NCBI RefSeq assembly: GCF_016031635.1
Contig: NZ_JACEGD010000019.1
Location: 1-64,000, forward strand
Source of the DNA: Bradyrhizobium diversitatis
Lineage (GTDB): Bacteria > Pseudomonadota > Alphaproteobacteria > Rhizobiales > Xanthobacteraceae
Direction: 5' to 3'
DNA: 64,000 bases
Below, in pieces: positions 16,271-29,034 of the stretch. The translations under genes and the position numbers were made by a program. Each line of letters opens with the position of its first letter. The first letter of the stretch is position 1. Below the pieces are notes generated by a model. The model was not told the DNA's origin. It ran no database searches and worked only from the letters and a program-made list of their open reading frames with translations.

Positions 16271-17371
16271 ATGAGCCGTTCGACGAAATTGTTTGAGACC
16301 TACAAGCTCGGGCCGATCACGCTGGCCAATCGTCTGGTGATGGCGCCGCTGACGCGCAACCGCGCAGCGCCCGGCACGTTCGTTCCGAGTCCGCTGGCGG
16401 CCGATTATTACGGCCAGCGCGCCTCCGCAGGACTCCTGATCACCGAAGCGAGCCAGATCTCGCAGCAGGGTCAGGGCTACCAGGACACGCCCGGCATCTA
16501 CAGCAAGGACCAGGTCGCCGGCTGGCGCAAGGTCACCGACAAGGTGCATGAACGTGGCGGCAAGATCTTCATCCAGCTCTGGCATGTCGGCCGCATCTCG
16601 CATGTCGACCTTCAGGCCAATGGCGCCGCCCCGGTCGCGCCGAGCGCGATCCGCGCCAAGGGCAAGACCTTTGTCAACGGCACCTTCGCCGACGTCTCCG
16701 AGCCGCGTGCGCTCGAACTCTCCGAAATTCCCGGGATTATCGACGACTTCAAGCGTGCGACGAAGAACGCGCTGGAAGCCGGCTTCGACGGCGTCGAGAT
16801 CCACGGCGCCAACGGCTATCTGCTCGACCAGTTCGCCAGGGACGGCGCCAACAAGCGCACCGACGCCTATGGCGGCTCGATCGAGAACCGCGCGCGGCTG
16901 ATGCTGGAAGTCGCCAAGGCCGTCGCCACCGAGGCCGGCAGCGATCGCACCGGCATCCGCATCTCGCCGGTCACGCCGGCCAACGATCTCTCCGACAGCA
17001 ACCCGCAGCCGCTGTTCGATCACATCGTCGACGGGCTCAACGCGCTCAAGCTGGTCTATCTCCACGTCGTCGAAGGCGCCACCGGCGGCCCGCGCGACAT
17101 CGCCCCGTTCGACTATGCATCCTTGCGCAAGCGCTTCGCCGGCGCCTACGTCGCCAACAACGGCTACGATTTCGACCTCGCGACCAAGGTGCTGGACACA
17201 AACGCAGCCGATCTCATCGCCTTCGGCAAGCCCTTCATCTCCAACCCCGACCTGGTCGAACGGCTGAAGCGGGGCGCGGCACTGAACGAATGGGACAAGA
17301 ACACCTTCTACGGCGGCGGCGCCAAGGGGTACACGGATTACCCGACGCTCGCGGCCGAGCCGGCGGAGTGA
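16271..17371 (+). CDS. alkene reductase, Old Yellow Enzyme family
   Basis: A 366-residue FMN-dependent flavoenzyme that reduces activated C=C bonds of enones, nitroalkenes or similar electrophiles with NAD(P)H. It has the conserved start LFETYKLGPITLANRLVMAP with TRNRA, the substrate-binding pair in FDGVEIHGANGYLLDQF (H and N of the H-x-A-N motif), then YGGSIENRARLMLEV and the phosphate-binding FGKPFISNPDLV. The ATG at 16271 starts 12 residues into the open frame, as in the family. NemA, GTN reductase and N-ethylmaleimide reductase are the closest named types; the physiological substrate is unknown. Confidence 0.92.
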   Translation: MSRSTKLFETYKLGPITLANRLVMAPLTRNRAAPGTFVPSPLAADYYGQRASAGLLITEASQISQQGQGYQDTPGIYSKDQVAGWRKVTDKVHERGGKIFIQLWHVGRISHVDLQANGAAPVAPSAIRAKGKTFVNGTFADVSEPRALELSEIPGIIDDFKRATKNALEAGFDGVEIHGANGYLLDQFARDGANKRTDAYGGSIENRARLMLEVAKAVATEAGSDRTGIRISPVTPANDLSDSNPQPLFDHIVDGLNALKLVYLHVVEGATGGPRDIAPFDYASLRKRFAGAYVANNGYDFDLATKVLDTNAADLIAFGKPFISNPDLVERLKRGAALNEWDKNTFYGGGAKGYTDYPTLAAEPAE

Positions 17372-17389
17372 GGCTCCGCGCTCTCCGCC

Positions 17390-17474
17390 GTCATTGCGAG
17401 GAGCTCTTGCGACGAAGCAATCCAGACTGCATCCGCGGAAAGACTCTGGATTGCTTCGCTTCGCTCGCAATGAC
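17390..17474. repeat. palindromic intergenic repeat, family B (GTCATTGCGAGGAGC ... CTCGCAATGAC)
   Basis: The element begins GTCATTGCGAG and ends CTCGCAATGAC, with an inner inverted pair GAAGCAATCCAGA and TCTGGATTGCTTC. A shorter diverged copy lies at 40881-40946. It lies between the convergent alkene reductase and glp operon ends. Confidence 0.85.
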
Positions 17475-17501
17475 GTGGAGAGGCGGCGGCGCCACAAACG
17501 G

Positions 17502-17533
17502 AAAGAAAAAGGCCGGGATCGCTCCCGGCCTTT
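17502..17533 (-). terminator. intrinsic terminator of the glp operon
   Basis: On the minus strand the stem GGCCGGGA with its complement around a four-base loop, extended by an AAA/TTT clamp, is followed by a T-rich run (TTTTTCTTTCC). It begins 26 bases beyond the stop of the substrate-binding protein gene and closes the glp operon. Confidence 0.88.
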
Positions 17534-17558
17534 CGCATTTGACGACGTTACGCGCCGC

Positions 17559-19355
<1,797 letters not shown>

Positions 19356-19431
19356 GTTGTTCCTCCGTTGCAGCGACAAACTTTTATACAGGCCCGGGTT
19401 GGTCCCGGATCTGGCCGTCCCTTCGCGAGTT

Positions 19432-19761
19432 TCAGACCGTGCGGAAGATGAGCACGGCCGTGACCAGCGAAATTCCGCTTGCGAGCCACAGGCTCGAAAT
19501 CTCGAAGCCCTCCTCTCCAATCGGCACCGTGGCGATGGGGTCGGTGCCGACGAGGCCGATCCACGCGAGGTGGATGACGGCGGCGGCGATCAGCGAGATG
19601 AACAGGCGATCGCCGCGCGTAGTGGGGATGCGCAGCACGCCGACGCGCTCGGCCTCCGGATAGACCGCAGCGAGCCAGGTCATCACGGCCAGGGTGCAGG
19701 CGAGCGCGACGAAGAAGATCGCGGTCGGCAGCGTCCAGGCCATCCATGCGATAGATTCCAT
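19432..19761 (-). CDS. glpU: small membrane subunit of the glycerol transporter (DUF2160)
   Basis: A 109-residue protein with three membrane segments (about residues 8-30, 51-72 and 88-107). DUF2160 proteins are found between the permeases and the binding protein in glycerol ABC operons; in Rhizobium this gene is called glpU and its role is unclear. GGGAGG overlaps the end of glpQ, nine bases upstream of the ATG, so translation is coupled to the permease gene. A 76-base gap separates it from glpV. Confidence 0.88.
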   Translation of the reverse strand: MESIAWMAWTLPTAIFFVALACTLAVMTWLAAVYPEAERVGVLRIPTTRGDRLFISLIAAAVIHLAWIGLVGTDPIATVPIGEEGFEISSLWLASGISLVTAVLIFRTV

Positions 19762-19771
19762 GGTTGCCTCC

Positions 19772-20577
19772 CTACACGCGACCGAGCGCGAAGCCGCGCG
19801 CGATATAGTTGCGGACGAACCAGATCACCAGCGCACCCGGAATGATGGTGAGCACGCCGGCGGCGGCGAGCAGGCCCCAGTCCATGCCGGCGGCCGAGAC
19901 CGTGCGCGTCATGATCGCGGCGATCGGCTTCGCCGACACCGAGGTCAGCGTGCGCGCGAGCAGCAGCTCGACCCAGGAGAACATGAAGCAGAAGAAGGCG
20001 GCGACGCCGATCCCGCTCGCGATCAGCGGCACCAGGATCTTGACGAAGAATCGCGGGAAGGAATAGCCGTCGAGGAAGGCGGTCTCGTCGATCTCGCGCG
20101 GCACGCCGGAGACGAAGCCTTCGAGGATCCACACCGCCAGCGGCACGTTGAAGATGCAGTGCGCCAGCGCGACCGCCCACGGCGTATCGAACAGGCCGAT
20201 CGCCGAATAGAGGTTGAAGAACGGCAGCGCATAGACCGCAGCCGGCGCCATGCGGTTCGACAGAAGCCAGAAGAACAGGTGCTTGTCGCCGAGGAAGCGG
20301 TAGCGCGAGAACGCGTAGGCCGCAGGCAGCGCGACCGAGATCGAGATGATGGTGTTGAGGATGACGTATTGGAGCGAGTTGATGTAGCCTGAGTACCAGC
20401 TCTCGTCGGTGAAGATGCGCTTGTAGTGCTGGAGCGTCGGAGTGTGCGGCCATAGCGTCATCGTCGAGACGATCTCGCTGTTGGTCTTGAAGCTCATGTT
20501 GACGAGCCAGTAGATCGGCAGCAGCAGGAAGACCAGGAATAGCCCCATGATGAGGCGGCGGCCGGGAATCGAATGCA

Positions 20578-20578
<1 letters not shown>
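19772..20578 (-). CDS. glpQ: glycerol ABC transporter permease
   Basis: A 268-residue inner-membrane permease of the MalG type with six membrane segments. The EAA loop that contacts the ATPase is visible as EIDETAFLDGYSFPRFFVKILVPL. The ATG overlaps the stop of the preceding permease gene by one base (TGATG), so the two are translationally coupled. Together with the second permease it forms the membrane channel of the glycerol transporter. Confidence 0.9.
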
Positions 20579-21551
<973 letters not shown>

Positions 21552-21552
<1 letters not shown>

Positions 21553-22637
21553 CAGGCGGCTCCCTCCACCAGAAGGCTGTCGGCATAGACGTGCACGTGT
21601 GACGGATCGAATTTCAGCCCGGCGCTGCCGTCGGCGCTGGTGAAGCCGCCAGGGGCGCGCGCCGCGAGCTTGGCGTCGCCGACGCGCACGCGCGCGAAGC
21701 GGATGCGGCCGAGATCATCGATGCGCTCGATCCTGGCGGTGAGCAGGCCCGGCGCGGGCGCGACCACCTCGACGAATTCGGGACGGACGCCGATCTCGAT
21801 CTTGGCGCCCGAAGGCAGATTGTCGTAGCTGCGATTGAGCGCGATGACGTGGCCGCCGATCCAGGCCTCGCGCCCCCGCACCTCCGCCGGCAGGATGTTC
21901 ATGCCGGGCGAGCCGATGAAATAGCCGACGAACGTGTGCGCCGGCTTGTCGAACAGTTCGGCGGGCGTGCCGCTCTGCACGACGCGGCCGTCGTGCATGA
22001 CGACAACGGTGTCGGCGAAGGTCAGCGCTTCGGTCTGGTCGTGGGTGACGTAGATCATCGTGAGGTCGAGCTCGCGATGCAGCGCCTTCAGCTTGGAGCG
22101 GAGCTGCCATTTCAGTTCGGGATCGATCACCGTCAGCGGCTCGTCGAACAGCACAGCGGCGACGTCCGAGCGGACGAGGCCGCGGCCGAGCGAGATCTTC
22201 TGCTTGGCATCGGCGGTCAGGCGCGTGGCCTTGCGGTTCAAATAGGGCTCGAGGTCGAGCAGGCGGCCGATCTCGGCGACGCGCCTGTCGATGTCGGCCT
22301 TCGGCACGCCGCGGTTCTTCAGCGGAAACGCCAGGTTCTGTCCAACCGTCATGGTGTCGTAGATCACCGGAAACTGGAACACCTGCGCGATGTTGCGCTT
22401 CTGGGTCGACAGCGGTGTGATGTCCTTGCCGTCGAACAGGATTTTCCCGCGCGACGGCGTGATGATGCCGGAGATGACGTTGAGAAGCGTGGTCTTGCCA
22501 CAGCCGGACGGGCCGAGCAGCGCATAGGCGCCGCCCTGCCGCCAGGTCATGGTCACCGGCTTCAGCGCAAAGCTCTCCTGCGGCGCGTCGTTGCCGCCAT
22601 AGGAGTGCGCGAGATCGACGAGGTCAATGCGGGCCAT
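21552..22637 (-). CDS. glpT: glycerol ABC transporter ATPase with degenerate signature motif
   Basis: A 361-residue ATPase; the name follows the rhizobial glp operon and it is unrelated to the E. coli GlpT antiporter. Walker A is intact (GPSGCGKT, 42-49), as are the Q-loop, Walker B (VLFDEP, 162-167) and the H-loop histidine (YVTHD, H199). The ABC signature is not: at 140-144, where LSGGQ is expected, it reads LTADA, losing both glycines. A C-terminal TOBE-like regulatory domain follows. GGGAGG lies six bases upstream of the ATG, overlapping the end of glpS. The protein is expected to form a heterodimer with GlpS, giving one canonical and one defective ATP site. Confidence 0.9.
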
Positions 22638-22649
22638 GGCGCACCTCCC

Positions 22650-23785
<1,136 letters not shown>

Positions 23786-23789
<4 letters not shown>

Positions 23790-25336
23790 GAGCGCCCTCC
23801 CGCTTCCAGCAGGGGACTTTGCGGCACGGCGTGGGTCCTGATCCAGTCGTCGAGTGCCGCAATCTCGTCGGCAGATAGTCGCAGGCCGAGCTTGGAACGG
23901 CGCCAGACGACGTCGTCCGCTGTGACCGCCCACTCATTGGCGATGAGGTAGCGGACCTCGCGCTCGGTCAGGGTGGCGCCGAAGGCCTGGCCTAGATCGG
24001 CCAATGATTTCGCATCGCCGAGCAGCTTGATCGCCCGCGTGCCATAAGCGCGCGCGAGCCGCCTTGCATGCTCATGGCTGAGGAAGGGATAGCCGCGCTG
24101 GAGCTCGGCGATCAGGCCGTCGATATCCGACACGTCCATGTCGCCGCCGGGCAGCGGCCATTTGCCGGTCCAGCCCTCGCGCGCTTTCGCGCTGCGAAGA
24201 TAGGGCGCAAGGCGTTCCAGGGCCTCTTCGGCGAGCCTGCGATAGGTCGTGATCTTGCCGCCATAGATGGACAGCAGCGGCACGCCACCGGGCGTGTCGA
24301 GCTCGAACACGTAGTCGCGCGTCGCGGCCTTGGCTTCGCTGGCGCCATCGTCATAGAGCGGCCGCACGCCGGAATAGGTCCAGACCACGTCATCCGGCGT
24401 GACCGGCTTGGCGAGATATTCGCTCGCCGCGGTGCAGAGATACTGGATCTCCTCGGCCGTCGCCTTCACCTTGGCAGGATCGCCGTCATAGTCGCGATCG
24501 GTGGTGCCGATCAGCGTGAAATCGTCCTGGTACGGGATGACGAAGATGATGCGGCCATCGGCATTCTGGAACATGTAGGCACGGTCGTGATCGTAAAGTT
24601 TCTTCACGACAATATGTGAGCCCTGCACCAGGCGGACTTTTGCCTTCGCATTGACACCCGCGCCGCGGCCGAGCACGTCCTCGACCCAGGGACCGCCGGC
24701 ATTGACGAGCGCGCGCGCCCGGACCTGCGAGCGCTCGCCGGTCAGCGTATTGACCATGCTGACCATCCAGAGGCCGCCGGACTGGCGAATCTCGGTGGCG
24801 CGGGTGCGGGTCCGGATCTCGGCGCCCTTGTCGGCGGCATCGCGCGCGTTGAGCACGACGAGGCGGGCGTCGTCGACGAAACAGTCCGAATATTCGAAGG
24901 CGCGGCTGTAGCGGTTCGGGATCAGCGGCTTGCCGACCTCATCGCGCTTGAGATCGACCGAGCGGGTCGCCGGCAGCAGGTGCCGGCCGCCGATGTGATC
25001 ATAGAGGAAGAGGCCGAGGCGCAGCAGCCAGGCCGGGCGCAGGCCGGCGTGATGCGGCAAAACGAAACGCAGGGGGCGGATGATGTGGGGCGCGATGCCC
25101 CAGAGGATCTCGCGCTCGATCAGCGCCTCGCGGACCAGGCGAAACTCGTAATATTCGAGATAGCGCAGGCCGCCATGCACCAGCTTGGTCGACCAGGACG
25201 ACGTCCCGCTCGCCAGATCGTTCATTTCGCACAGGAAAACCGTGTTGCCACGGCCCACCGCATCGCGCGCGATGCCGCAGCCGTTAACACCGCCTCCGAT
25301 GATGGCGAGATCGAAAATACGCTCCAACAGACGCAT
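23786..25336 (-). CDS. glpD: FAD-dependent glycerol-3-phosphate dehydrogenase
   Basis: A 516-residue GlpD. The N-terminal FAD-binding motif is DLAIIGGGVNGCGIARDAVG, followed by LASGTSSWSTKLVHGGLRYLE, the family block contacting flavin. Further conserved parts are GGPWVEDVLG and YGGKITTYRRLAEEAL. The enzyme is membrane-associated and oxidises glycerol 3-phosphate to dihydroxyacetone phosphate, passing electrons to quinone. It heads the operon with the glycerol transporter genes. Upstream on the minus strand is a region rich in CGAAAG motifs, probably the GlpR operator. No glycerol kinase gene is present in this window. Confidence 0.95.
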
Positions 25337-25369
25337 CCCCCGGCGACCGCTCGTTCCGTCGAGCGGCTA

Positions 25370-25440
25370 CTTTCGCTTTTGATTAGATCATACAGGAAAA
25401 CGAAAGCAAGATGAAAGAGAGAGGAGGAGAAGCGAAAGTT
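25370..25440. promoter_or_regulatory. putative GlpR operator cluster between glpD and the toxin-antitoxin pair
   Basis: The 182-base divergent gap contains an inverted pair ACTTTCGCTT (25370-25379) and AAGCGAAAGT (25431-25440), with a further AAAACGAAAGC at 25398-25408. DeoR-type GlpR proteins bind repeated short TTTCG/CGAAA-like motifs, so this is the best candidate site for glp operon control. Identity as the GlpR operator is inference. Confidence 0.55.
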
Positions 25441-25518
25441 GGCCTATCTTGTGGGGATCCAAGGGGCTCTTGCGCGGCCAATTTTGGAGCAATATAGTCA
25501 TTATAGTCAAAATGGTTC

Positions 25519-25809
25519 ATGCGCATGACCGATCGTATTACTGCGCCCCGCACCCTTCCTGCTGATGACATCTGGACGCTGGCCAGCGCCAAGGCGCGGT
25601 TGTCCGAGGTGATTGATCGCGCTCAAGCCGGCCCGCAGGTCATCACACGACACGGCAAACCGAATGCGGTTGTCGTCTCCGCCGACGAATGGGCGCGCAA
25701 GACCGCACGCAACGGCACGCTGGCCGAATTCCTTCTGGGCTCGCCGCTGCGCGGCGCCAACCTCGAGCTTGAACGGGTCCAGGACGCGCCACGCGACGAG
25801 ATGCCGTGA
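25519..25809 (+). CDS. Phd/YefM-family antitoxin
   Basis: A 96-residue protein with the Phd/YefM fold: WTLASAKARLSEVIDRAQAG gives the N-terminal strand and helix that bind DNA, then PQVITRHGKPNAVVVSADEW, the second conserved block. The C-terminal part (residues 60-96) would wrap around the toxin. It overlaps the PIN-domain toxin gene by four bases, the usual coupling of these modules. An alternative ATG lies two codons later. Antitoxins of this type neutralise the toxin and repress their own promoter. The module starts 182 bases from divergent glpD. Confidence 0.88.
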   Translation: MRMTDRITAPRTLPADDIWTLASAKARLSEVIDRAQAGPQVITRHGKPNAVVVSADEWARKTARNGTLAEFLLGSPLRGANLELERVQDAPRDEMP

Positions 25810-26231
25810 ATCTGCTGCTCGACACCAACGTGCTGTCGGAGGTTCGGCGCCCAGCGCCTTCGCCGAAGGTCTTGGCGTGGCTCGATACGATCGACGAAGA
25901 TCGGGCATTCATAAGCGTTGCCACGATCGCCGAACTTCGCCGCGGCATCGCATTGCTGGACGATGGCCGCCGGCGCACGGCGCTGGCCGCCTGGCTGGCG
26001 CATGATCTACCGGCGCGATTTGCCGACCGCGTTCTGCCCATCGACCATGCGGTCGCCGAGCGCTGGGGCGACCTCATGGCGCAGAGCCGCATGGGCGGCG
26101 TCGCATTGTCTGTCATGGACGGCTTCTTTGCGGCCACCACTCTCGTGCACCACCTCACGCTTGTCACGCGCAATGTGAAGGATTTTGCGGCGTTCGGCGT
26201 TCCGCTGCTCAATCCTTGGGATGATGCCTGA
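25806..26231 (+). CDS. vapC: PIN-domain toxin (VapC/FitB type)
   Basis: A 141-residue PIN-domain ribonuclease. The acidic catalytic residues are visible: D6 in LLLDTNVLSEVRRP, E in VATIAELRRGI (about 44), D in ALSVMDGFFAATT (about 100), and a further D in VTRNVKDF. LLDTNVLSE followed by RRP is typical of the FitB subgroup. Such toxins cleave RNA, often tRNA or rRNA, when freed from the antitoxin. It starts with GTG inside the antitoxin stop (GTGA). Its stop lies three bases from that of convergent glpR. Confidence 0.9.
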   Translation: MNLLLDTNVLSEVRRPAPSPKVLAWLDTIDEDRAFISVATIAELRRGIALLDDGRRRTALAAWLAHDLPARFADRVLPIDHAVAERWGDLMAQSRMGGVALSVMDGFFAATTLVHHLTLVTRNVKDFAAFGVPLLNPWDDA

Positions 26232-26234
26232 GAC

Positions 26235-27080
26235 CTATCTCAGCCGAACGACCGGTGCGGCTTCAGGCGCAGCATCCTGCACCTCGGCCGGGGAATCGTC
26301 GATATCCGCGCCCTTCGGCATCGCCTCGACCACCTCGATGCCCTTGCTGTGGCAGATGGTGGCGAGGCGCTCGGGAAGCTCCTGGTCGGTGACGAAGGTC
26401 TGGATCTGGGTGATGTGGGCGATCCGCACCGGCGCGCTGCGGCGCAGCTTGGTGGAATCGGCGACCAGCATGACGCTGCGGGCATTGGCGATGATGGCCT
26501 GCGCCACCTGCACCTCGCGATAGTCGAAGTCGAGCAACGCCCCCTCCTCGTCGATCGCGGACGCGCCGATGATGGCATAGTCGACCTTGAACTGGCCGAT
26601 CAGCTGCGTCGCGGTCGAGCCGACCACTGCGCCGTCGGCGCGCCGCACCGTGCCGCCCGCGACCACCACCTCGATGCGGGGATGGCGGTAGAGCAGCATG
26701 GCAACGTTGAGATTGTTGGTGATGACGAGCAGGTCCTCGTGCGAGGTCAGCGCGCTCGCGACCTCCTCCGTCGTGGTGCCGATGTTGATGAACAGCGAGC
26801 AGCCGTTCGGGATCAGCGACGCGGCGGCCGCGCCGATCGCTTTCTTCTCGTCGGCGGCAACGAAGCGGCGCGCCTCGTAGGCGAGGTTCTCCACGCCCGA
26901 GGCGATGATGGCGCCGCCATGGATGCGGGTCAGCGATCTCCGCTCACAGAGGTCGTTGAGATCCTTGCGGATGGTCTGCGCCGAGACTTCGAAGCGGCGC
27001 GCGAGCTCCTCGACCATGACGCGGCCGGAAGCGCGCGCGATGTTGAGGATTTCGGCTTGGCGATGGGTCAGTCCGGTCAC
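26235..27080 (-). CDS. glpR: DeoR-family transcriptional regulator of glycerol metabolism
   Basis: A 281-residue DeoR regulator. The N-terminal winged helix reads RQAEILNIARASGRVMVEEL, ARRFEVSAQTIRKDLNDLCE, then the family wing LTRIHGGAI. The C-terminal sensor (DeoRC) has FINIGTTTEEVASAL and GLGVTA-like blocks that bind a sugar phosphate. GlpR proteins repress glp genes until glycerol 3-phosphate binds. It lies upstream of glpD on the same strand but is separated from it by the inserted toxin-antitoxin pair. Regulation of the glp operon is inferred from gene order known in rhizobia. Confidence 0.88.
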   Translation of the reverse strand: MTGLTHRQAEILNIARASGRVMVEELARRFEVSAQTIRKDLNDLCERRSLTRIHGGAIIASGVENLAYEARRFVAADEKKAIGAAAASLIPNGCSLFINIGTTTEEVASALTSHEDLLVITNNLNVAMLLYRHPRIEVVVAGGTVRRADGAVVGSTATQLIGQFKVDYAIIGASAIDEEGALLDFDYREVQVAQAIIANARSVMLVADSTKLRRSAPVRIAHITQIQTFVTDQELPERLATICHSKGIEVVEAMPKGADIDDSPAEVQDAAPEAAPVVRLR

Positions 27081-27187
27081 GGCAACGGCCTCAAATCAGA
27101 GTGATGCATGGTGCGGCGGTTCGCGCCTTCGGTCAATGCGCACGCTGATCACGGTTAACGGATGAGGGGTCCTCACCACGCCATTTC

Positions 27188-27874
27188 TTACCACGCCATA
27201 GCGTTCGCAAGACGCGCGAGCAGCGCCGGATCGTCGAAGGCGCTGGCGGACGCGACTGCGCCTGATGCAACCAGGTCGGCGTGGCTGAGGCTGGTGCGAA
27301 TGCCGATGGTTGGAATTCCGGCCGCCGTGGCGGACTGGACGCCGGTGCGGGAGTCTTCGAATGCGATCGAGGTTTCCGGCCTCGCGCCGACGCAACGCAG
27401 CCCTTCCTGATAGGGCAGCGGATGCGGCTTGCCGTGCGGCAGCTCGGCGCCGATCACGAGCGCCTTGAAGCGATGCGTGATGCCGAGACCCGAGAGCAGC
27501 AGCTCGGCGTTGAGGCGCGGCGCATTGGTCACGGCGACCATGGGGATGCCGGCGCTGTCGGCCCGGTCGAGCAGCGCCATCAGGCCCGGCAGCGGTGCGA
27601 TCTGCCCGGCCACGAGCGTGCGGAAGACCTCCTCCTTCTCATCGAGGATCAGGGCACGCCGCTCCGGCGCCTCGTCGGGCAGAAAGCGCTCGCCGATCGC
27701 GACATTGGCGAAACCTTGCAGCTCCCTGGAGAAGCGCGCGTGGTCGAAGATATGGCCGCGCGGGCCGAGTACCTGGTTGAACGCCTTCAAGTGCAACGGA
27801 TCTGTGTCGGCGAGGGTGCCGTCGATGTCGAACAACAACGCCCTGCCCATCGCATCGTAGCTGGCCTCGATCAT
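27188..27874 (-). CDS. HAD-superfamily phosphatase (beta-PGM/phosphoglycolate type)
   Basis: A 228-residue HAD hydrolase. Motif I is LLFDIDGTLADTD with the nucleophile and acid aspartates, motif II VAVTNAP, motif III with lysine in ELPHGKPHPLPYQEGL, and motif IV IAFEDSRTGVQSA. A helical cap lies between motifs I and II. It hydrolyses a small phosphorylated metabolite; given its place next to glpR, glycerol phosphate or a related sugar phosphate is a fair guess but not shown. A second ATG at 27850 could be the start instead. Confidence 0.88.
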   Translation of the reverse strand: MIEASYDAMGRALLFDIDGTLADTDPLHLKAFNQVLGPRGHIFDHARFSRELQGFANVAIGERFLPDEAPERRALILDEKEEVFRTLVAGQIAPLPGLMALLDRADSAGIPMVAVTNAPRLNAELLLSGLGITHRFKALVIGAELPHGKPHPLPYQEGLRCVGARPETSIAFEDSRTGVQSATAAGIPTIGIRTSLSHADLVASGAVASASAFDDPALLARLANAMAW

Positions 27875-28028
27875 TTCCGTACTTTCCCAAATGCGCGACG
27901 CATCGATGCGCGAGACGTATCAATACGGCCCCGATCGCGCAATCACGCATTCACATGACGACAATGCGACTCTCGACAAAGTCACGCGCGGCTGCAACAC
28001 TCGGTGCAAGATCAAAAAGGAGGAAACG

Positions 28029-28481
28029 ATGACCATCAACCGACGCGATCTGGCTCTCTCCACTCTCGCCGTCTCCGCGCTTGCGTTCGCCACGCCGGCG
28101 CTCGCCGCGTCGGCGGACGAGGAAGCCGTGGCGAAGAAGGTCGAGGCCTTCCGCCTTGCCCAGATCGCGGCCGATCCGAAAGCGCTCGCTGCGCTATGCT
28201 GGGACGATCTGAGCTACAGCCATTCCAGCGGCAAGGTCGAGGACAAGGCGACCTTCATCGCCAACGCAACCGACGGCAAATCGAAATTCCTGTCGATCGA
28301 ATACAAGGACCCCACCATCAAGGTGGTCGGCCCCGCAGCGATCGTGCGTTTCCACTGGCTGGGCGAGCAGGAGATGGCGGCCGACGGGAAAAAAGTATCG
28401 ACCAACCTTCACATCCTGATGAACTGGCAGAGGCAGGGCGACGAGTGGAAGCTCTTGTCGCGGGCCGCAACGAAGTTGTGA
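28029..28481 (+). CDS. exported NTF2/SnoaL-like protein
   Basis: A 150-residue protein with a twin-arginine-like leader (MTINRRDLALSTLAVSALAF, cut after ALA) and a DUF4440/SnoaL-type NTF2 cone fold: VEAFRLAQIAADPKALAALC, then DLSYSHSSGKVEDKATFI and VVGPAAIVRFHWLG. These folds bind small ligands or act as simple enzymes; the histidine in SYSHSSG is conserved in DUF4440 proteins. AAGGAGG precedes the ATG at 28029. Substrate unknown. Confidence 0.82.
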   Translation: MTINRRDLALSTLAVSALAFATPALAASADEEAVAKKVEAFRLAQIAADPKALAALCWDDLSYSHSSGKVEDKATFIANATDGKSKFLSIEYKDPTIKVVGPAAIVRFHWLGEQEMAADGKKVSTNLHILMNWQRQGDEWKLLSRAATKL

Positions 28482-28489
28482 TCAACGAC

Positions 28490-28614
28490 GTCATTCCGGG
28501 ACGCGCCGAAAGGCGCGGGCCCGGAATCCATTGGTCGGCAATTTCTGCAGCACGATAGATGCTCAGGTGCGCGATTGCGCACCATAGTTCGCGCTACGCG
28601 CGCCCCGGAATGAC
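28490..28614. repeat. palindromic intergenic repeat, family A
   Basis: Begins GTCATTCCGGGACGCGCCG and ends GCGCCCCGGAATGAC; 125 bases, with two internal hairpins (GCGCCGAAAGGCGC and GGTGCGCGATTGCGCACC). It starts nine bases after the stop of the NTF2-like gene. Confidence 0.85.
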
Positions 28615-28619
28615 GACAG

Positions 28620-28811
28620 TTACGCCGCCTCCTTCACCTCGCCGTTAACCAGCCTGCGCGCAGCGCGCTCGGCTTCGCGGGCGTTGCGGAAGAGCTGGCC
28701 TTCGAGACGGTTGAAGCGGTGGGACGAGGCGAAGAAGCAGTAGCCTCCTTGAGAGCGAACGACGATACCTGCGGTCTGCGAATTGACTTCAATGATGTAG
28801 CTGTCCGGCAT
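28620..28811 (-). CDS. small hypothetical protein, 63 aa
   Basis: A 63-residue protein starting MPDSYIIEVNSQTAGIVVRS and ending in a basic helix with EAERAARRLVNGEVKEA. The pattern (two strands with a Gly turn, then FFASSHRFNRLEGQLFRN and an Arg-rich helix) suggests a small alpha/beta fold. The frame continues upstream to 28901 without an evident motif. It resembles short conserved proteins seen in Bradyrhizobium genomes, but I cannot name it. It stands alone beside the family A repeat. Confidence 0.6.
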   Translation of the reverse strand: MPDSYIIEVNSQTAGIVVRSQGGYCFFASSHRFNRLEGQLFRNAREAERAARRLVNGEVKEAA

Positions 28812-29034
28812 GGTCCGTGGATCCCTCAGTGCGGGCAAATAACGACACTCATGCCCAAAGGTTCCCAGGCATTTGAGGCCGTTTCCACCCCGAATCGACA
28901 CGCAATTGAGTACGCCGGGACCTCATCCGTTTTATGACTGGTTCTTGGCGAAGCCGCGACGAGGATGACTCACCCGCGCCGCGTTTTGCAGGGATTGCCA
29001 CGTCTCGCAGGATGAGGCAGAGCGTCGCGCGCGA

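Noticed and set aside
15308..17497. Open frame of over 700 codons on the minus strand opposite three genes
   Set aside because: It crosses the transglycosylase end, the DUF1993 gene and the Old Yellow Enzyme gene, all with clear motifs on the plus strand. Long antisense frames are expected at this GC content.
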